Positions 33,169-41,969 of a stretch of 64,000 bases of DNA are shown here, piece by piece. The translations under genes were made by a program, and so were the position numbers. Source of the DNA: Prevotella sp. (GTDB taxonomy: Bacteria; Bacteroidota; Bacteroidia; Bacteroidales; Bacteroidaceae); the NCBI GenBank assembly GCA_017402445.1, contig JAFPME010000009.1:60715-124714 (forward strand), in the 5' to 3' direction. The notes beneath the pieces were generated by a model. That model was not told the DNA's origin, did not search any database, and saw nothing but the letters and a program-made list of their open reading frames with translations. The stretch's first letter is position 1. Every line of letters begins with the position of its first letter.

Positions 33169-33194
33169 AAAAAAGGACTGCCTCACGGCAGCCC
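33169..33194 (-). terminator. terminator for the galactanase transcript
   Basis: On the minus strand GGGCTGCC-GTGA-GGCAGTCC followed by six T. It borders the 3' end of repeat copy C. Confidence 0.75.
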
Positions 33195-33347
33195 TTGCTC
33201 TGTTTTTGAATCTTAAATACCTAAAACTAATAACCTAATACTATGTGAATGAATACGCTGCAAAGGTACGGCAAAGCGGCGCTCGCTGCAACTTTATTCA
33301 GCGAACGCCGCTTTTCGTTCTGCGAACAGGCGCACGACGGCCGTCGG

Positions 33348-34577
33348 TCAGCGCACAATGACCTTGCGCGAGCCCTGCACGTAGACACCGCGGGGCAACT
33401 GCCGGCTGGCGTTCACCCTGCGACCGTCGAGCGTATGGAGCACGGTTGAAGGCTCGTCGGGCGTAGCCGCCACGGCATCGACACCCGAACTCCATCCTAA
33501 ATCCTTCATGGAAAAGAGCGCTTCCACGGCCTTTCCCGTGCTGGGATCGAAGAGTCCGTGGTTGTACCAAGGCTCGTAGACGCGGTTGTTATAGGGATTC
33601 TCCTCGGGGAACCAGTAGAGCAGTCCCTTGATGTGGTCCATATCCTTGATGAGCGCCACCAAGTCGTCGAGGAACTTCTTCTGTCCGGCGGCCGAGGCAG
33701 GCCATGTGGAGGTGAAGTTATACGAGGCGTTTTGTGGATACCAGTTGTTGTAGTAGCCCGTCTCGACAATCATCACAGGCTTTCCGGCGAAGGTCGTCTT
33801 CAGGTTCTGCAGCGTCGTCTTCAGCGTCGAGAGGTTGTTGTGCCATTCGGGGTAGTAGCTCAGTCCGATGATGTCGTAGTCCACGCTGGCCAAGCGCTCG
33901 TAGATGCCCTTCGTGGCGCTCCAGTTGGCGGTGCGCTCGGTGTGGATGATGACCTTTGCCGCCGGGCATTCCTCGCGACAAGCCTCGATGGCCTTGCCGA
34001 GCAGTGTGCGGAAGCGGCTCCAGTTGGCGTCGTTGTTGGTATAGCACTTCTTCGGCGAGCCCGTTCCCTTGGGCCCCCAGAGCATGCCGTAGCTGATTTC
34101 GTTGCCCGTCTGCACGTAGTCGGGCGTGGCACCAGCGGCTTTCAACTGCTGCAGACAGTCGCGCGTGTAGTCGTAGACCTGCTGGGCGAGGGCATCGTCG
34201 GAGAGCGTCTTCCACGCGTCGGGCGTCCACTGGTTCGACGGATCGGCCCAGGTGTCGCTGTAGTGGAAGTCGAGCATCAGCTGCATGCCTGCCTCCTTCA
34301 CACGCCGTGCGAGCGTCTTCACGTAGTCAAGGTCCTGCACCACGCCCGTGGCACCGGTCGGATTGACGAACAGCCGCACACGGACGGCGTTGAAACCGGC
34401 CTCGTCGCGCAGGAAAGGCAGCATCTCGCCGATGCGGTTGCCCTGCATGTCGTAGTAGTTCACGCTGGCCGCTTCGTATTTCGGCAGCATCGAGAGGTCA
34501 CCTCCCACCAGGTTCTGTGCCTGCAGGGCTGCCGCGAATGCGAGCAGGCATCCTGTCAGAAATGTTCTTGTCTTCAT
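33348..34577 (-). CDS. secreted GH53 endo-beta-1,4-galactanase with C-terminal sorting tail
   Basis: A 409-residue glycoside hydrolase of family 53, which cleaves beta-1,4-galactan side chains of pectin. A signal peptide (1-20, ending LQAQ) is followed by the barrel: GFNAVRVRLFVNP, LMLDFHYSDTWADP, the acid/base glutamate in QTGNEISYGMLWGP, and the nucleophile glutamate in MIVETGYY. The last 35 residues (LHTLDGRRVN, then LPRGVYVQGSRKVIVR) resemble Por-secretion (type IX) C-terminal tails and closely match the amylase tail at 35548. So it is likely exported past the outer membrane. It is transcribed alone. Confidence 0.9.
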   Translation of the reverse strand: MKTRTFLTGCLLAFAAALQAQNLVGGDLSMLPKYEAASVNYYDMQGNRIGEMLPFLRDEAGFNAVRVRLFVNPTGATGVVQDLDYVKTLARRVKEAGMQLMLDFHYSDTWADPSNQWTPDAWKTLSDDALAQQVYDYTRDCLQQLKAAGATPDYVQTGNEISYGMLWGPKGTGSPKKCYTNNDANWSRFRTLLGKAIEACREECPAAKVIIHTERTANWSATKGIYERLASVDYDIIGLSYYPEWHNNLSTLKTTLQNLKTTFAGKPVMIVETGYYNNWYPQNASYNFTSTWPASAAGQKKFLDDLVALIKDMDHIKGLLYWFPEENPYNNRVYEPWYNHGLFDPSTGKAVEALFSMKDLGWSSGVDAVAATPDEPSTVLHTLDGRRVNASRQLPRGVYVQGSRKVIVR

Positions 34578-34742
34578 AAGATTTCGCTCATCGTATCGTT
34601 TACTGCTGCAAAATTACAATTTTTCCGCCAATCCGTTTCGTTTCGGGGCAGAAAAAGTGTGCGACGACGGCTAAAGGGAGCTTTGCTGACGCGTTTTCCG
34701 AATAAAAAGGCATGTTTCCATGGCCGTTTTCGGGAAAAAAAG

Positions 34743-34750
34743 TATCTTTG
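34743..34750 (+). promoter_or_regulatory. -7 box upstream of the 242-residue exported protein
   Basis: TATCTTTG; no convincing -33 element at the usual distance. Confidence 0.45.
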
Positions 34751-34800
34751 CGAACAAATGGACAAGTGTTCACAAACAGTCTAACCAATACATCAGGGAT

Positions 34801-35529
34801 ATGAAACAACTAAGCAGAATGAAACAGACGGCTTTCGCCGTCGCTTGTTTGCTGTTGCTGTGCGGTGTCGCCGACGCGCAGACCTCAAAGAAAAAGGGAG
34901 CCGGACAGCGCAAGAACATCAAGGACTTCGTCTCCTTTTATCTCGACGAGCCGGAAGGCGAACTCATCGGCAGAGTGTACGAGGTGTGGCAGAAGCACCT
35001 GAAAGGACAACGGCAGGACGAGGGCGTCACCATCACGCTCGACGCGAAGAACGGCTACTTCCGCTTCAAGGAAGCATATCCAGAGGAAGAAACCTGCACG
35101 TATGTGGACATGTACTTCTGGAACCGCAAGGACGGCAAGCAACTGTTGGCGTGGAACAGCTTCATCATTGAAAAGCAGAGACCCGTTTTCACGGAATGTA
35201 CCTTTCTGGATTTCATGCTCTACGACCCGGCAACGGGCGAATGGGAGCACATGCAGGAAGAAGACTTGGGCATCGTCTTCGGCCCAAAGGAAAAAGGTCC
35301 GTCGGTCTACGGCTTCGACAGCAAGCAGAATAGCTACTTCATCCAGTACACCGACGAGGAAGACCGCATCAAAATGACCGAGGAGGAGTTCGAAGAATGG
35401 TACCGGAACCAGCCGCTATTGGTCTATGAGCTGCCGCGACAGGGGAAAGACCTCGTGGCAAAGATTTACGAAGGGAAGAAAATAACCCCACTCACGTTCA
35501 GATGGAACGGAATGGGGTTTGAAAGATGA
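34801..35529 (+). CDS. exported protein of unknown function
   Basis: A 242-residue protein with a signal peptide ending near VADAQ, about residue 27. The mature part is hydrophilic and acidic with no recognised domain. It contains aromatic-rich segments (YVDMYFWNRKDGKQLLAWNSF) and a C-terminal LTFRWNGMGFER. I do not recognise a family beyond a general similarity in style to periplasmic Bacteroidetes hypotheticals. It is convergent with the amylase gene, whose 3' end lies 18 bp away. The ATG at 34819 is an alternative start. Confidence 0.7.
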   Translation: MKQLSRMKQTAFAVACLLLLCGVADAQTSKKKGAGQRKNIKDFVSFYLDEPEGELIGRVYEVWQKHLKGQRQDEGVTITLDAKNGYFRFKEAYPEEETCTYVDMYFWNRKDGKQLLAWNSFIIEKQRPVFTECTFLDFMLYDPATGEWEHMQEEDLGIVFGPKEKGPSVYGFDSKQNSYFIQYTDEEDRIKMTEEEFEEWYRNQPLLVYELPRQGKDLVAKIYEGKKITPLTFRWNGMGFER

Positions 35530-35547
35530 ATCGTCGAGGGACGTCTG

Positions 35548-37602
35548 TCAGCGCACCACCTTGCGCCCGTTGACCACGTAGACACCACGGGGCAGCCCGT
35601 CGAGCGACGTTCCAGGGCGCACCTGTCGGCCATCGAGCGTGTAGACTGCGGCCTGACACGCTGGCAACAGGTCGCGCTCGGGCTGTTCGATGCCGGTCTC
35701 CACGGTGACGTCGGCCACCTTGTACTTGTTTCCGCTCTGCTGGTTGAGCACTTCGAAGAACTTGTCTTCGCGCACATTCTCCACGTCGACAGTCTGCGGC
35801 GAACCCGAACCCGTACTGAAGACAAAGTTCACAAAGTCGTCGGCGCTGTTCAGTGTGTACGTCTTGTAGAACCAGTTCTTGCCGTTCACGCTCTTCGTCT
35901 GCGTGATGGGATCGCCCGGCCACTTGCCGTTCTGGGGTGCATGCGTGTCATCGCCGCCCCATGTCCAGTAGTTCATGGTAGTCCATCCCACCTGGTCGGC
36001 GTTCACATGGACAGTGATTTCGCGCTTCTCCACCTTGGTGAAGGTGTAGTTACGGCTGATGATGCCCTTCACGGTACCGCCGACGAGCAGTCCGACCTTC
36101 AGTGTGCAATCGCCGTCGATGCTCAGCTGCTGGCCATCGCGGGCTGTCAGGCTGCTTGCCGTAGGCTCCGAGCCGTCAAGAGTGTAGACCAACGCTGCTT
36201 CGTCCGACTCGGAAACGGCGGTCAGCCGCACCTGGAACGGTTCGTCGTAGACGCCCGTCGAACGGTTGGCCCACGCGGTTTCCATGCTGCGCGGCAGAAA
36301 ATACTTGTAATGATAGCCTGAAAGGATTTCCTTCCACTGCGCTGCCGAAGGCACAAAGCCCTGCGTGTTCTTACCCACAATAACCATCAGCCGGCCCTCG
36401 TTGTCCACTTTCACCAAGTTGGCAAAATAGTCCTTGTTGCTGCGCATGTTCGTGTACGTGCTGGTATTGGTGATTCCGGCCAGCCGACGTGCGTCGATCA
36501 TCGCCTTGATTTCGGGCTTGTAGGCCTGCCAATGCTTCAGGAAGACGCACGGTGTGCCTGGCATGGCCAGCATGAAAGCGTTGGCGGCGAGGGTGTCGCG
36601 CCGGATGGGGTCCTGCTCGGCGTTGGCACGGCGCTCGGTGTCGTGGTTCTCGACAAAGGTGACGGCCCATTGGCGATAGCCATCGGTGCCGGCGAGCGTC
36701 TGGTTGGTGACGTTGTTCAGCTGCGTCCAGTCGTTCTGATTGATGGCATCGCGCAGCTTGTAGCGGAACTGGAAGTCGAAAGCAGCCGACTGGGGCACGC
36801 CGTCGACCTTCGTTCCGTCAATCCATTTCTTGATGACGCTGTTGCTGTCCCAGCATTCGCCCACGGAGAAGCTCGGTTGCGCGCTTTGGTTGTACATGGC
36901 TGTGTACGACGGGCTGTAGCCTTTCACCATATCGTAGCGGAATCCGGCGTAACCGAGGTCGTTGAGCAGGAAGTCGAGGTAGGCTTTGACGATGCGTTGC
37001 ACGTTTGCACTGGTGTGGTCGAGGTCGCGCATGCCGCCCCACCCCTCGCCTGTGTCGTTGTTGTCGCTGAGCTGATAGCCGTTCTGCGTAGCCCAGTTGA
37101 GCGTTGCTCCGTCGTCATCGTTGCGGCAGATGTCGGTAGACAGCATTTCGTAGGTCTCGCCCATGTAGGTTTCTTTCGGGAAGTCCACCCAGTTGGAGAC
37201 GTTACGGCGATGGTTGATGACCACGTCGGCAATGGTCAGCAGGCCTTTGTCGCGGAAAGTGCGAATCATGGAACGCAGCGACTGCTCCGTACCGAACGAG
37301 CTGTCGTAGTTGTTGAACCACCAAAGGTCGTCGTAACCCATCGACGTTCCGCCGCAGTTGCCGCTTTGCGGAATCCATACGAGGCTGAACGAGGAGGCCA
37401 GGTCGTCGGCCTGTCCCTCAAGCTTGGACCACTGTGATGCAGAGAACGAGTCCCAGTAGAAGCCTTGGAGCATGACACCGCCGTAGTTTTCAGGCCACGC
37501 CTGGGCTCTGAGACTCTGTGTGTCGCTCACGATGCTGAGCAGAAGGAGCAGGAAGAGCACCTTCAGCCATCTGAAAATCTTGTTGTTGGTAAAACTGTTC
37601 AT
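35548..37602 (-). CDS. secreted GH13 alpha-amylase with starch-binding and sorting domains
   Basis: A 684-residue alpha-amylase. The four GH13 motifs are present: DVVINH, GFRYDMVKG (nucleophile Asp), GECWD (acid/base Glu) and FVENHDTE. After the barrel comes a beta domain, then a segment like a family 26 starch-binding module (VGWTTMNYWTWGGDD through NFVFSTGSG). The last 30 residues (YTLDGRQVR, then LPRGVYVVNGRKVVR) match the galactanase tail and look like a type IX secretion signal. Start ATG 37602 gives a normal signal peptide; 37614 is possible. It would hydrolyse starch or glycogen outside the cell. Confidence 0.92.
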   Translation of the reverse strand: MNSFTNNKIFRWLKVLFLLLLLSIVSDTQSLRAQAWPENYGGVMLQGFYWDSFSASQWSKLEGQADDLASSFSLVWIPQSGNCGGTSMGYDDLWWFNNYDSSFGTEQSLRSMIRTFRDKGLLTIADVVINHRRNVSNWVDFPKETYMGETYEMLSTDICRNDDDGATLNWATQNGYQLSDNNDTGEGWGGMRDLDHTSANVQRIVKAYLDFLLNDLGYAGFRYDMVKGYSPSYTAMYNQSAQPSFSVGECWDSNSVIKKWIDGTKVDGVPQSAAFDFQFRYKLRDAINQNDWTQLNNVTNQTLAGTDGYRQWAVTFVENHDTERRANAEQDPIRRDTLAANAFMLAMPGTPCVFLKHWQAYKPEIKAMIDARRLAGITNTSTYTNMRSNKDYFANLVKVDNEGRLMVIVGKNTQGFVPSAAQWKEILSGYHYKYFLPRSMETAWANRSTGVYDEPFQVRLTAVSESDEAALVYTLDGSEPTASSLTARDGQQLSIDGDCTLKVGLLVGGTVKGIISRNYTFTKVEKREITVHVNADQVGWTTMNYWTWGGDDTHAPQNGKWPGDPITQTKSVNGKNWFYKTYTLNSADDFVNFVFSTGSGSPQTVDVENVREDKFFEVLNQQSGNKYKVADVTVETGIEQPERDLLPACQAAVYTLDGRQVRPGTSLDGLPRGVYVVNGRKVVR

Positions 37603-37629
37603 AGGTAATATCATGGTTGAATTTACATG

Positions 37630-37637
37630 CAAAGGTA
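37630..37637 (-). promoter_or_regulatory. -7 box of the amylase promoter
   Basis: Minus-strand TACCTTTG, 27 bp before the ATG at 37602. No clear TTTG at -33. Confidence 0.55.
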
Positions 37638-37707
37638 GCGCAAAAAGCGGAATCGTGTCGGCAGGGAAATCGTTTTTAGGCGTTTGCAAAGTGCAAACGG
37701 TTGCGCA

Positions 37708-39444
37708 TCAGAGCTTATCGATGTGCAGAGTCTGGTCGCAATAGTCCACGACGGCAGGCCTGTGTGTGATGAAAATGACGGTATGGTCGCGCGAGGACAG
37801 GATGTTGCGGAGCAGCTGGCGCTCGGTCTCGGGGTCGAGGGCACTGGTGGCCTCGTCGAAAAGCATGACGGCCCGGTTGCGCAGCAGCGCACGGGCAATG
37901 GCTATGCGCTGTGCCTGTCCCTCGCTCAGACCGCCGCCGCTTTCGCTGCAGAGAGTGTCGAGGCCGTCGGGCAGCTCCATGACGAAGTCGGCACAGGCTT
38001 TGTGCAAGGCTTCCTCCATCTCTTCGTCGGTGGCCGAGAAGCGACCCAGCCGCAAGTTGTCGCGAATGGTTCCGCTGAGCAGCGTGTTCCCCTGCGGCAC
38101 ATAGACGAAGTTGCAGCGCATCCGGGGCGTAATGACGAGCGTCTCCTTATTATTATAAAGGAGCATACGGCCCTGCTGCGGACTCAACAGGGCGAGAATG
38201 AGGCGCACAAGGGTGGTCTTTCCGGCACCGGTCTCGCCGAGAACGGCCGTACAAGTGCCCGGAGCGAAGTCGAAAGACAGGTCGCGAAGTACGGGGTCGT
38301 TGTCGTAGGCATAGCTGACATGGTCCATCCGGACTCCGCAGGGCGCACTCACTTCTATAGGTTCGCCCTGCTCCTCCAGCGGATCTTCCTCCAGTTCCAT
38401 CAGGCGTTCGGCTGCTGTGAACACGCTGACAAAGGCCGGAACAAGTCGGGTCAGGCTGCGCGCAGGGCCCTCAATCTTTCCGACCAGCTGCAGGAAAGCG
38501 GTCATTCCGCCGAACGTCAGCGTGTGATGATACAGGCGAGTGGCACTCCAGAGGAAGGCAACAAGGTAGCCGAGTGCGAAGCCAAAGTTCAAAATGAGGT
38601 TACTGAAGACTGAAAACACCGTTCGCTTGACGACGTTATGGCGCAGTTCGCTCTGCGTGTTCTCCAGTTTGTCCACCATCACCGAGTCGCTCTCCAACGT
38701 CTTGATGAGCATGCGGTTCTGCACGGTTTCCTGCAAAACGCTCTGCACACGCGAGTCGCTGTCGCGCACCTGGCGGGTCAGCGAGCGCATGTGGCGCATG
38801 TAGTACTTGCTGACAAAGATGAAGACAGGCAGCATGGCTACGATAATGAGGGGCAGAGTGCGGTCCATGGAGAACAGGTAGAAGAAAGCACCGAGGAAGA
38901 GTCCGAGCGTGGAAACGGTGCTGGGAATGGTTTCGGTGAGGAAACCGATGATGTTGTTCACGTCTTTTTCCAGTCGGTTGATGACGTCGCCGCTGTGCAG
39001 ACGGTCGCGGCCGTGCCACTCTGAGCGCAGAATGCGGTCGAGCATGCGCTGCTGCATGCGGTTCTGCGCCCGTATGCCCAAAATGTTGCGCACCCAGATG
39101 GCGCTGATGCTGATGGCGAAATTGCAGAGAATGAGGAATCCCATGAAGGCAACGGCCCAGGGCAGCGACCGCCACGCGTCGAGAACGGCGGGACTGCTGT
39201 CGGCGAAGAAGGCCACAAAGGACGGAAGAGTGTCGCCCAAAGTGTGGGCCGCCACGTCGATGGCATGCTTCACCGCCCACACCTGCGTCAGGCTGACAGC
39301 AACACCGAACAGTCCGAGCATGGCATTGAGCACTGCCTGCAGCTGATTGCCGCGCCATGCACGCCACAGCCACCGCAGAATCTGGCCCATGGTGTACTTG
39401 CTCTCCGTGCGGTTGAGCAGTTCTCTCAACGTCATTCGCTTCAT
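37708..39444 (-). CDS. ABC exporter, fused permease and ATPase
   Basis: A 578-residue half-transporter of the MsbA/multidrug type. The first 300 residues contain the membrane domain. The ATPase follows with Walker A GETGAGKTT, signature LSEGQAQRIAIARAL, Walker B VMLFDEATSALD and the switch histidine in VIFITHRP. It would work as a homodimer exporting a lipid or hydrophobic compound; substrate is unknown. ATG 39444 was chosen for its RBS (AAGGAAGGAC). The nadK gene ends 66 bp upstream on the same strand. Confidence 0.88.
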   Translation of the reverse strand: MKRMTLRELLNRTESKYTMGQILRWLWRAWRGNQLQAVLNAMLGLFGVAVSLTQVWAVKHAIDVAAHTLGDTLPSFVAFFADSSPAVLDAWRSLPWAVAFMGFLILCNFAISISAIWVRNILGIRAQNRMQQRMLDRILRSEWHGRDRLHSGDVINRLEKDVNNIIGFLTETIPSTVSTLGLFLGAFFYLFSMDRTLPLIIVAMLPVFIFVSKYYMRHMRSLTRQVRDSDSRVQSVLQETVQNRMLIKTLESDSVMVDKLENTQSELRHNVVKRTVFSVFSNLILNFGFALGYLVAFLWSATRLYHHTLTFGGMTAFLQLVGKIEGPARSLTRLVPAFVSVFTAAERLMELEEDPLEEQGEPIEVSAPCGVRMDHVSYAYDNDPVLRDLSFDFAPGTCTAVLGETGAGKTTLVRLILALLSPQQGRMLLYNNKETLVITPRMRCNFVYVPQGNTLLSGTIRDNLRLGRFSATDEEMEEALHKACADFVMELPDGLDTLCSESGGGLSEGQAQRIAIARALLRNRAVMLFDEATSALDPETERQLLRNILSSRDHTVIFITHRPAVVDYCDQTLHIDKL

Positions 39445-39510
39445 TCTGTTGTCCTTCCTTACTTTTCTTGACTCACATCGTCGCGGTTCCACATTCTCAT
39501 CACCGTCTCT

Positions 39511-40398
39511 TCAGCGGACGTCGAGGCCCCACGACATTTTCTCGCGAAGCGTTGCGAAATAGCTCTGGCCGCTTCGACGCACGATGCGAATGCCGTATGG
39601 TGCACGGGTAATGGTCAGACGCGTGCCCTCGGCACACTTTTCCGAACGTCCGTCAATGGCGATGAGGAACTGGTGCGAGCGACTCTCCACAGTCAGCTCA
39701 ATGCGGCTGTCGTCCTTCAGCACGATGGGGCGGATGTTCAGACTGTGCGGAGCCACCGCCGTCAGACACATTGTTCCAGTTTGCGGCACGATGATGGGGC
39801 CGCCGTTCGACAGCGAATAGGCCGTCGAACCGGTCGGTGTGCTGACTATCAAGCCGTCGGCTTGGTAGGTGACAAGGTGCTGCCCGTTCACCACCGTACG
39901 TATACTGATCATCGAAGCATTGTCGCGCTTCAGCACGGCAATGTCGTTCAGCGCACGAGGACAGGTCTGCAACGGCTGGTTGTCGGTCTTCACTTGAATC
40001 ACGGCGTGCGTTTCCAGTTCGTAGTCACCTGCGTAAAGCGCGTTGACAGCAGCCTCGACGGTAGTAGGATTCACGTCGGCCAAAAATCCCAAACGGCCCA
40101 TGTTGACGCCCATGACGGGTATGCCTTTGCTGCCGACGAAATGGGCAGAGCGCAGAAAAGTGCCGTCGCCACCCATCGAGATGACGAAGTCTGCATCGAA
40201 GTCGCTGCCGTCGAACACCTCCACGCCTTCCACTCTCAGCTGCTGTCCGCTGACAAGAAAGTCGTAGAAATCGCGCTCCATGAGCACTTCGGCGCCCTTG
40301 GCAGCGAGACATGAAAGTATTTTCTGCACTCCGGCAGACTTCTTCGGCTGATAAAGATTGCCGAAAATGGCGAACCGCCGCTTGTCTTGGGTTTTCAT
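39511..40398 (-). CDS. nadK: NAD kinase
   Basis: A 295-residue NAD kinase that phosphorylates NAD to NADP. The ATP/metal motif GGDGT is at residues 76-80, and the NAD-binding block is DGLIVSTPTGSTAYSLSNGGPI. The C-terminal beta region ends in the usual way. ATG 40398 is preferred; an upstream GTG would add four residues. A TATCTTTG promoter box (minus strand) lies at 40431-40438. It is followed on the same strand by the ABC exporter gene. Confidence 0.95.
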   Translation of the reverse strand: MKTQDKRRFAIFGNLYQPKKSAGVQKILSCLAAKGAEVLMERDFYDFLVSGQQLRVEGVEVFDGSDFDADFVISMGGDGTFLRSAHFVGSKGIPVMGVNMGRLGFLADVNPTTVEAAVNALYAGDYELETHAVIQVKTDNQPLQTCPRALNDIAVLKRDNASMISIRTVVNGQHLVTYQADGLIVSTPTGSTAYSLSNGGPIIVPQTGTMCLTAVAPHSLNIRPIVLKDDSRIELTVESRSHQFLIAIDGRSEKCAEGTRLTITRAPYGIRIVRRSGQSYFATLREKMSWGLDVR

Positions 40399-40430
40399 GC
40401 TTCTGTGCACTTACGGTTTGATAACGAGCG

Positions 40431-40438
40431 CAAAGATA
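40431..40438 (-). promoter_or_regulatory. -7 box of the nadK promoter
   Basis: Minus-strand TATCTTTG, 32 bp before the ATG; a TTTG lies 24 bp upstream, wider than usual. Confidence 0.5.
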
Positions 40439-40514
40439 GCATAAAAAATCCATTTAGACGAGCAAATACACATATTTTTATACCAATGGATGATGAGTTT
40501 TCAAAAAAAATGCG

Positions 40515-40522
40515 TAAGTTTG
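40515..40522 (+). promoter_or_regulatory. -7 box of the DJ-1/ispD/recG promoter
   Basis: TAAGTTTG about 88 bp before the DJ-1 gene, with the T-rich AGTTTTC about 19 bp upstream as a weak -33. Confidence 0.45.
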
Positions 40523-40609
40523 CACCTGAAAACCTTTCCGAGGAAGGACACTACCTGATTATCAAACAAGAAACGTGGGCTCTTTTTAATCCCACAAAAC
40601 GAAATGACT

Positions 40610-41188
40610 ATGGCAAAAGTATATCAATTCATGGCTGACGGCTTCGAGGATATCGAGGCGCTGATTCCCGTTGACGTGCTGCGTCGCGGAGGTGTTGACA
40701 TCAAGACCGTGAGCATCACGGGGTCGAACATGGTGGAAAGTGCCCACGGGGTCGTGCTGATGACTGACGCGCTCTTTGAGGATGTAGAGGACGAACTGAA
40801 GGATGCTGACCTGCTGATGCTCCCCGGCGGCATGCCCGGAGCAGAGAATCTGAACGCTCACGAGGGGCTGAAGAAGGCTCTCGTGGCGCAGAACGAAGCC
40901 GGGAAAAAGATTGCAGCCATCTGCGCAGCGCCGCTCGTGCTGGGAGGACTGGGTATTCTGGAAGGCCGCCGTGCCACCTGCTATCCCGGTTTTGAGCAGA
41001 CTTTGAAGGGAGCCACATACACTGCCGACCTGTGGACAACCGATCACAACATCACAACAGGTGAAGGTCCTGCAGCTGCACTGCCTTACGCCTACTCGCT
41101 GCTGGCCATGCTGGTGAGCGAAGAAAAAGCACGTGAAGTGGCCGAAGGCATGCGCTACCTGCACCTGATGGCTTCGAGAATGATGTAA
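40610..41188 (+). CDS. DJ-1/PfpI family protein
   Basis: A 192-residue DJ-1 superfamily protein. The nucleophile is C105 in AAICAAPLVLGGLG, and the supporting glutamate is in FEDIEA near residue 16. It matches the ThiJ/YajL/DJ-1 branch. Related proteins act as glyoxalase or deglycase-type stress enzymes; the older label of thiazole biosynthesis is not supported. An ATG 6 bp upstream (40604) is an alternative start. It is the first of three closely spaced genes, with ispD 18 bp downstream. Confidence 0.88.
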   Translation: MAKVYQFMADGFEDIEALIPVDVLRRGGVDIKTVSITGSNMVESAHGVVLMTDALFEDVEDELKDADLLMLPGGMPGAENLNAHEGLKKALVAQNEAGKKIAAICAAPLVLGGLGILEGRRATCYPGFEQTLKGATYTADLWTTDHNITTGEGPAAALPYAYSLLAMLVSEEKAREVAEGMRYLHLMASRMM

Positions 41189-41206
41189 GCCTGCTTTTCG
41201 ACGACA

Positions 41207-41926
41207 ATGGCTGATTATGCTATCATCCTGGCAGGAGGCAAAGGGCTGCGTATGGGCAGCGACATACCGAAACAGTTCCTGCCGATTGGTGGTGTGCCTA
41301 TACTCATGCGCACCATCCAACGATTCCGCGATTACAGCGAAGACCTGCACATCATCCTCGTACTGCCAAAGGAACAGCACGACTACTGGGACCAACTCTG
41401 CCACGAATACGGTTTCGATGTAGACTACGACGTGACCGAAGGAGGCCCCACGCGCTTCCACTCTATCGTGAACGGACTGCGATTGGTACCCGACGAGGCG
41501 CAGGGTGTGGTCAGCGTCCACGACGGTGTAAGGCCGTTTCCTTCCGTCGAAGTCATCCGTGACTGCTACGAAACGGCACGCAAAACGGGTACCGCCGTGC
41601 CCGTGATTCCTGTGGTGGAGACGGTCAGACATCTTGGGAAGGCTCCCGAAACAGACATATTGGCCGACAGTAGCCTACATTCGTTGGGCTCAACAACTGT
41701 TCCGAGGGACGAATACCGACTCGTCCAAACTCCACAGGCATTCGACATCCAGCTTCACAAGGAAGCTTACCGGCAGCCATACAATGTTGGTTTCACCGAC
41801 GATGCTTCCGTTGTCGAGGCCATGGGGCACGCCATCACGCTCGTGGAAGGCAACCGAGAGAACATCAAAATAACCACTCCTTTCGACATCACCGTGGCTG
41901 AAGCCATCGTGAACGCCAGCAACTGA
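41207..41926 (+). CDS. ispD: 2-C-methyl-D-erythritol 4-phosphate cytidylyltransferase
   Basis: A 239-residue IspD, the third enzyme of the non-mevalonate isoprenoid pathway, which couples methylerythritol phosphate to CTP. The nucleotide-binding motif is [19 protein letters not shown] (7-25), and [12 protein letters not shown] is the second signature. TPQAFD and [11 protein letters not shown] are also conserved. Full length for the single-domain enzyme. It lies between a DJ-1 gene and recG in one probable transcript. Confidence 0.95.
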   Translation: MADYAIILAGGKGLRMGSDIPKQFLPIGGVPILMRTIQRFRDYSEDLHIILVLPKEQHDYWDQLCHEYGFDVDYDVTEGGPTRFHSIVNGLRLVPDEAQGVVSVHDGVRPFPSVEVIRDCYETARKTGTAVPVIPVVETVRHLGKAPETDILADSSLHSLGSTTVPRDEYRLVQTPQAFDIQLHKEAYRQPYNVGFTDDASVVEAMGHAITLVEGNRENIKITTPFDITVAEAIVNASN

Positions 41927-41969
41927 GCCCGACGACGGCCTCCGCCAGCCGCCTGTGCCGCTATTCATC

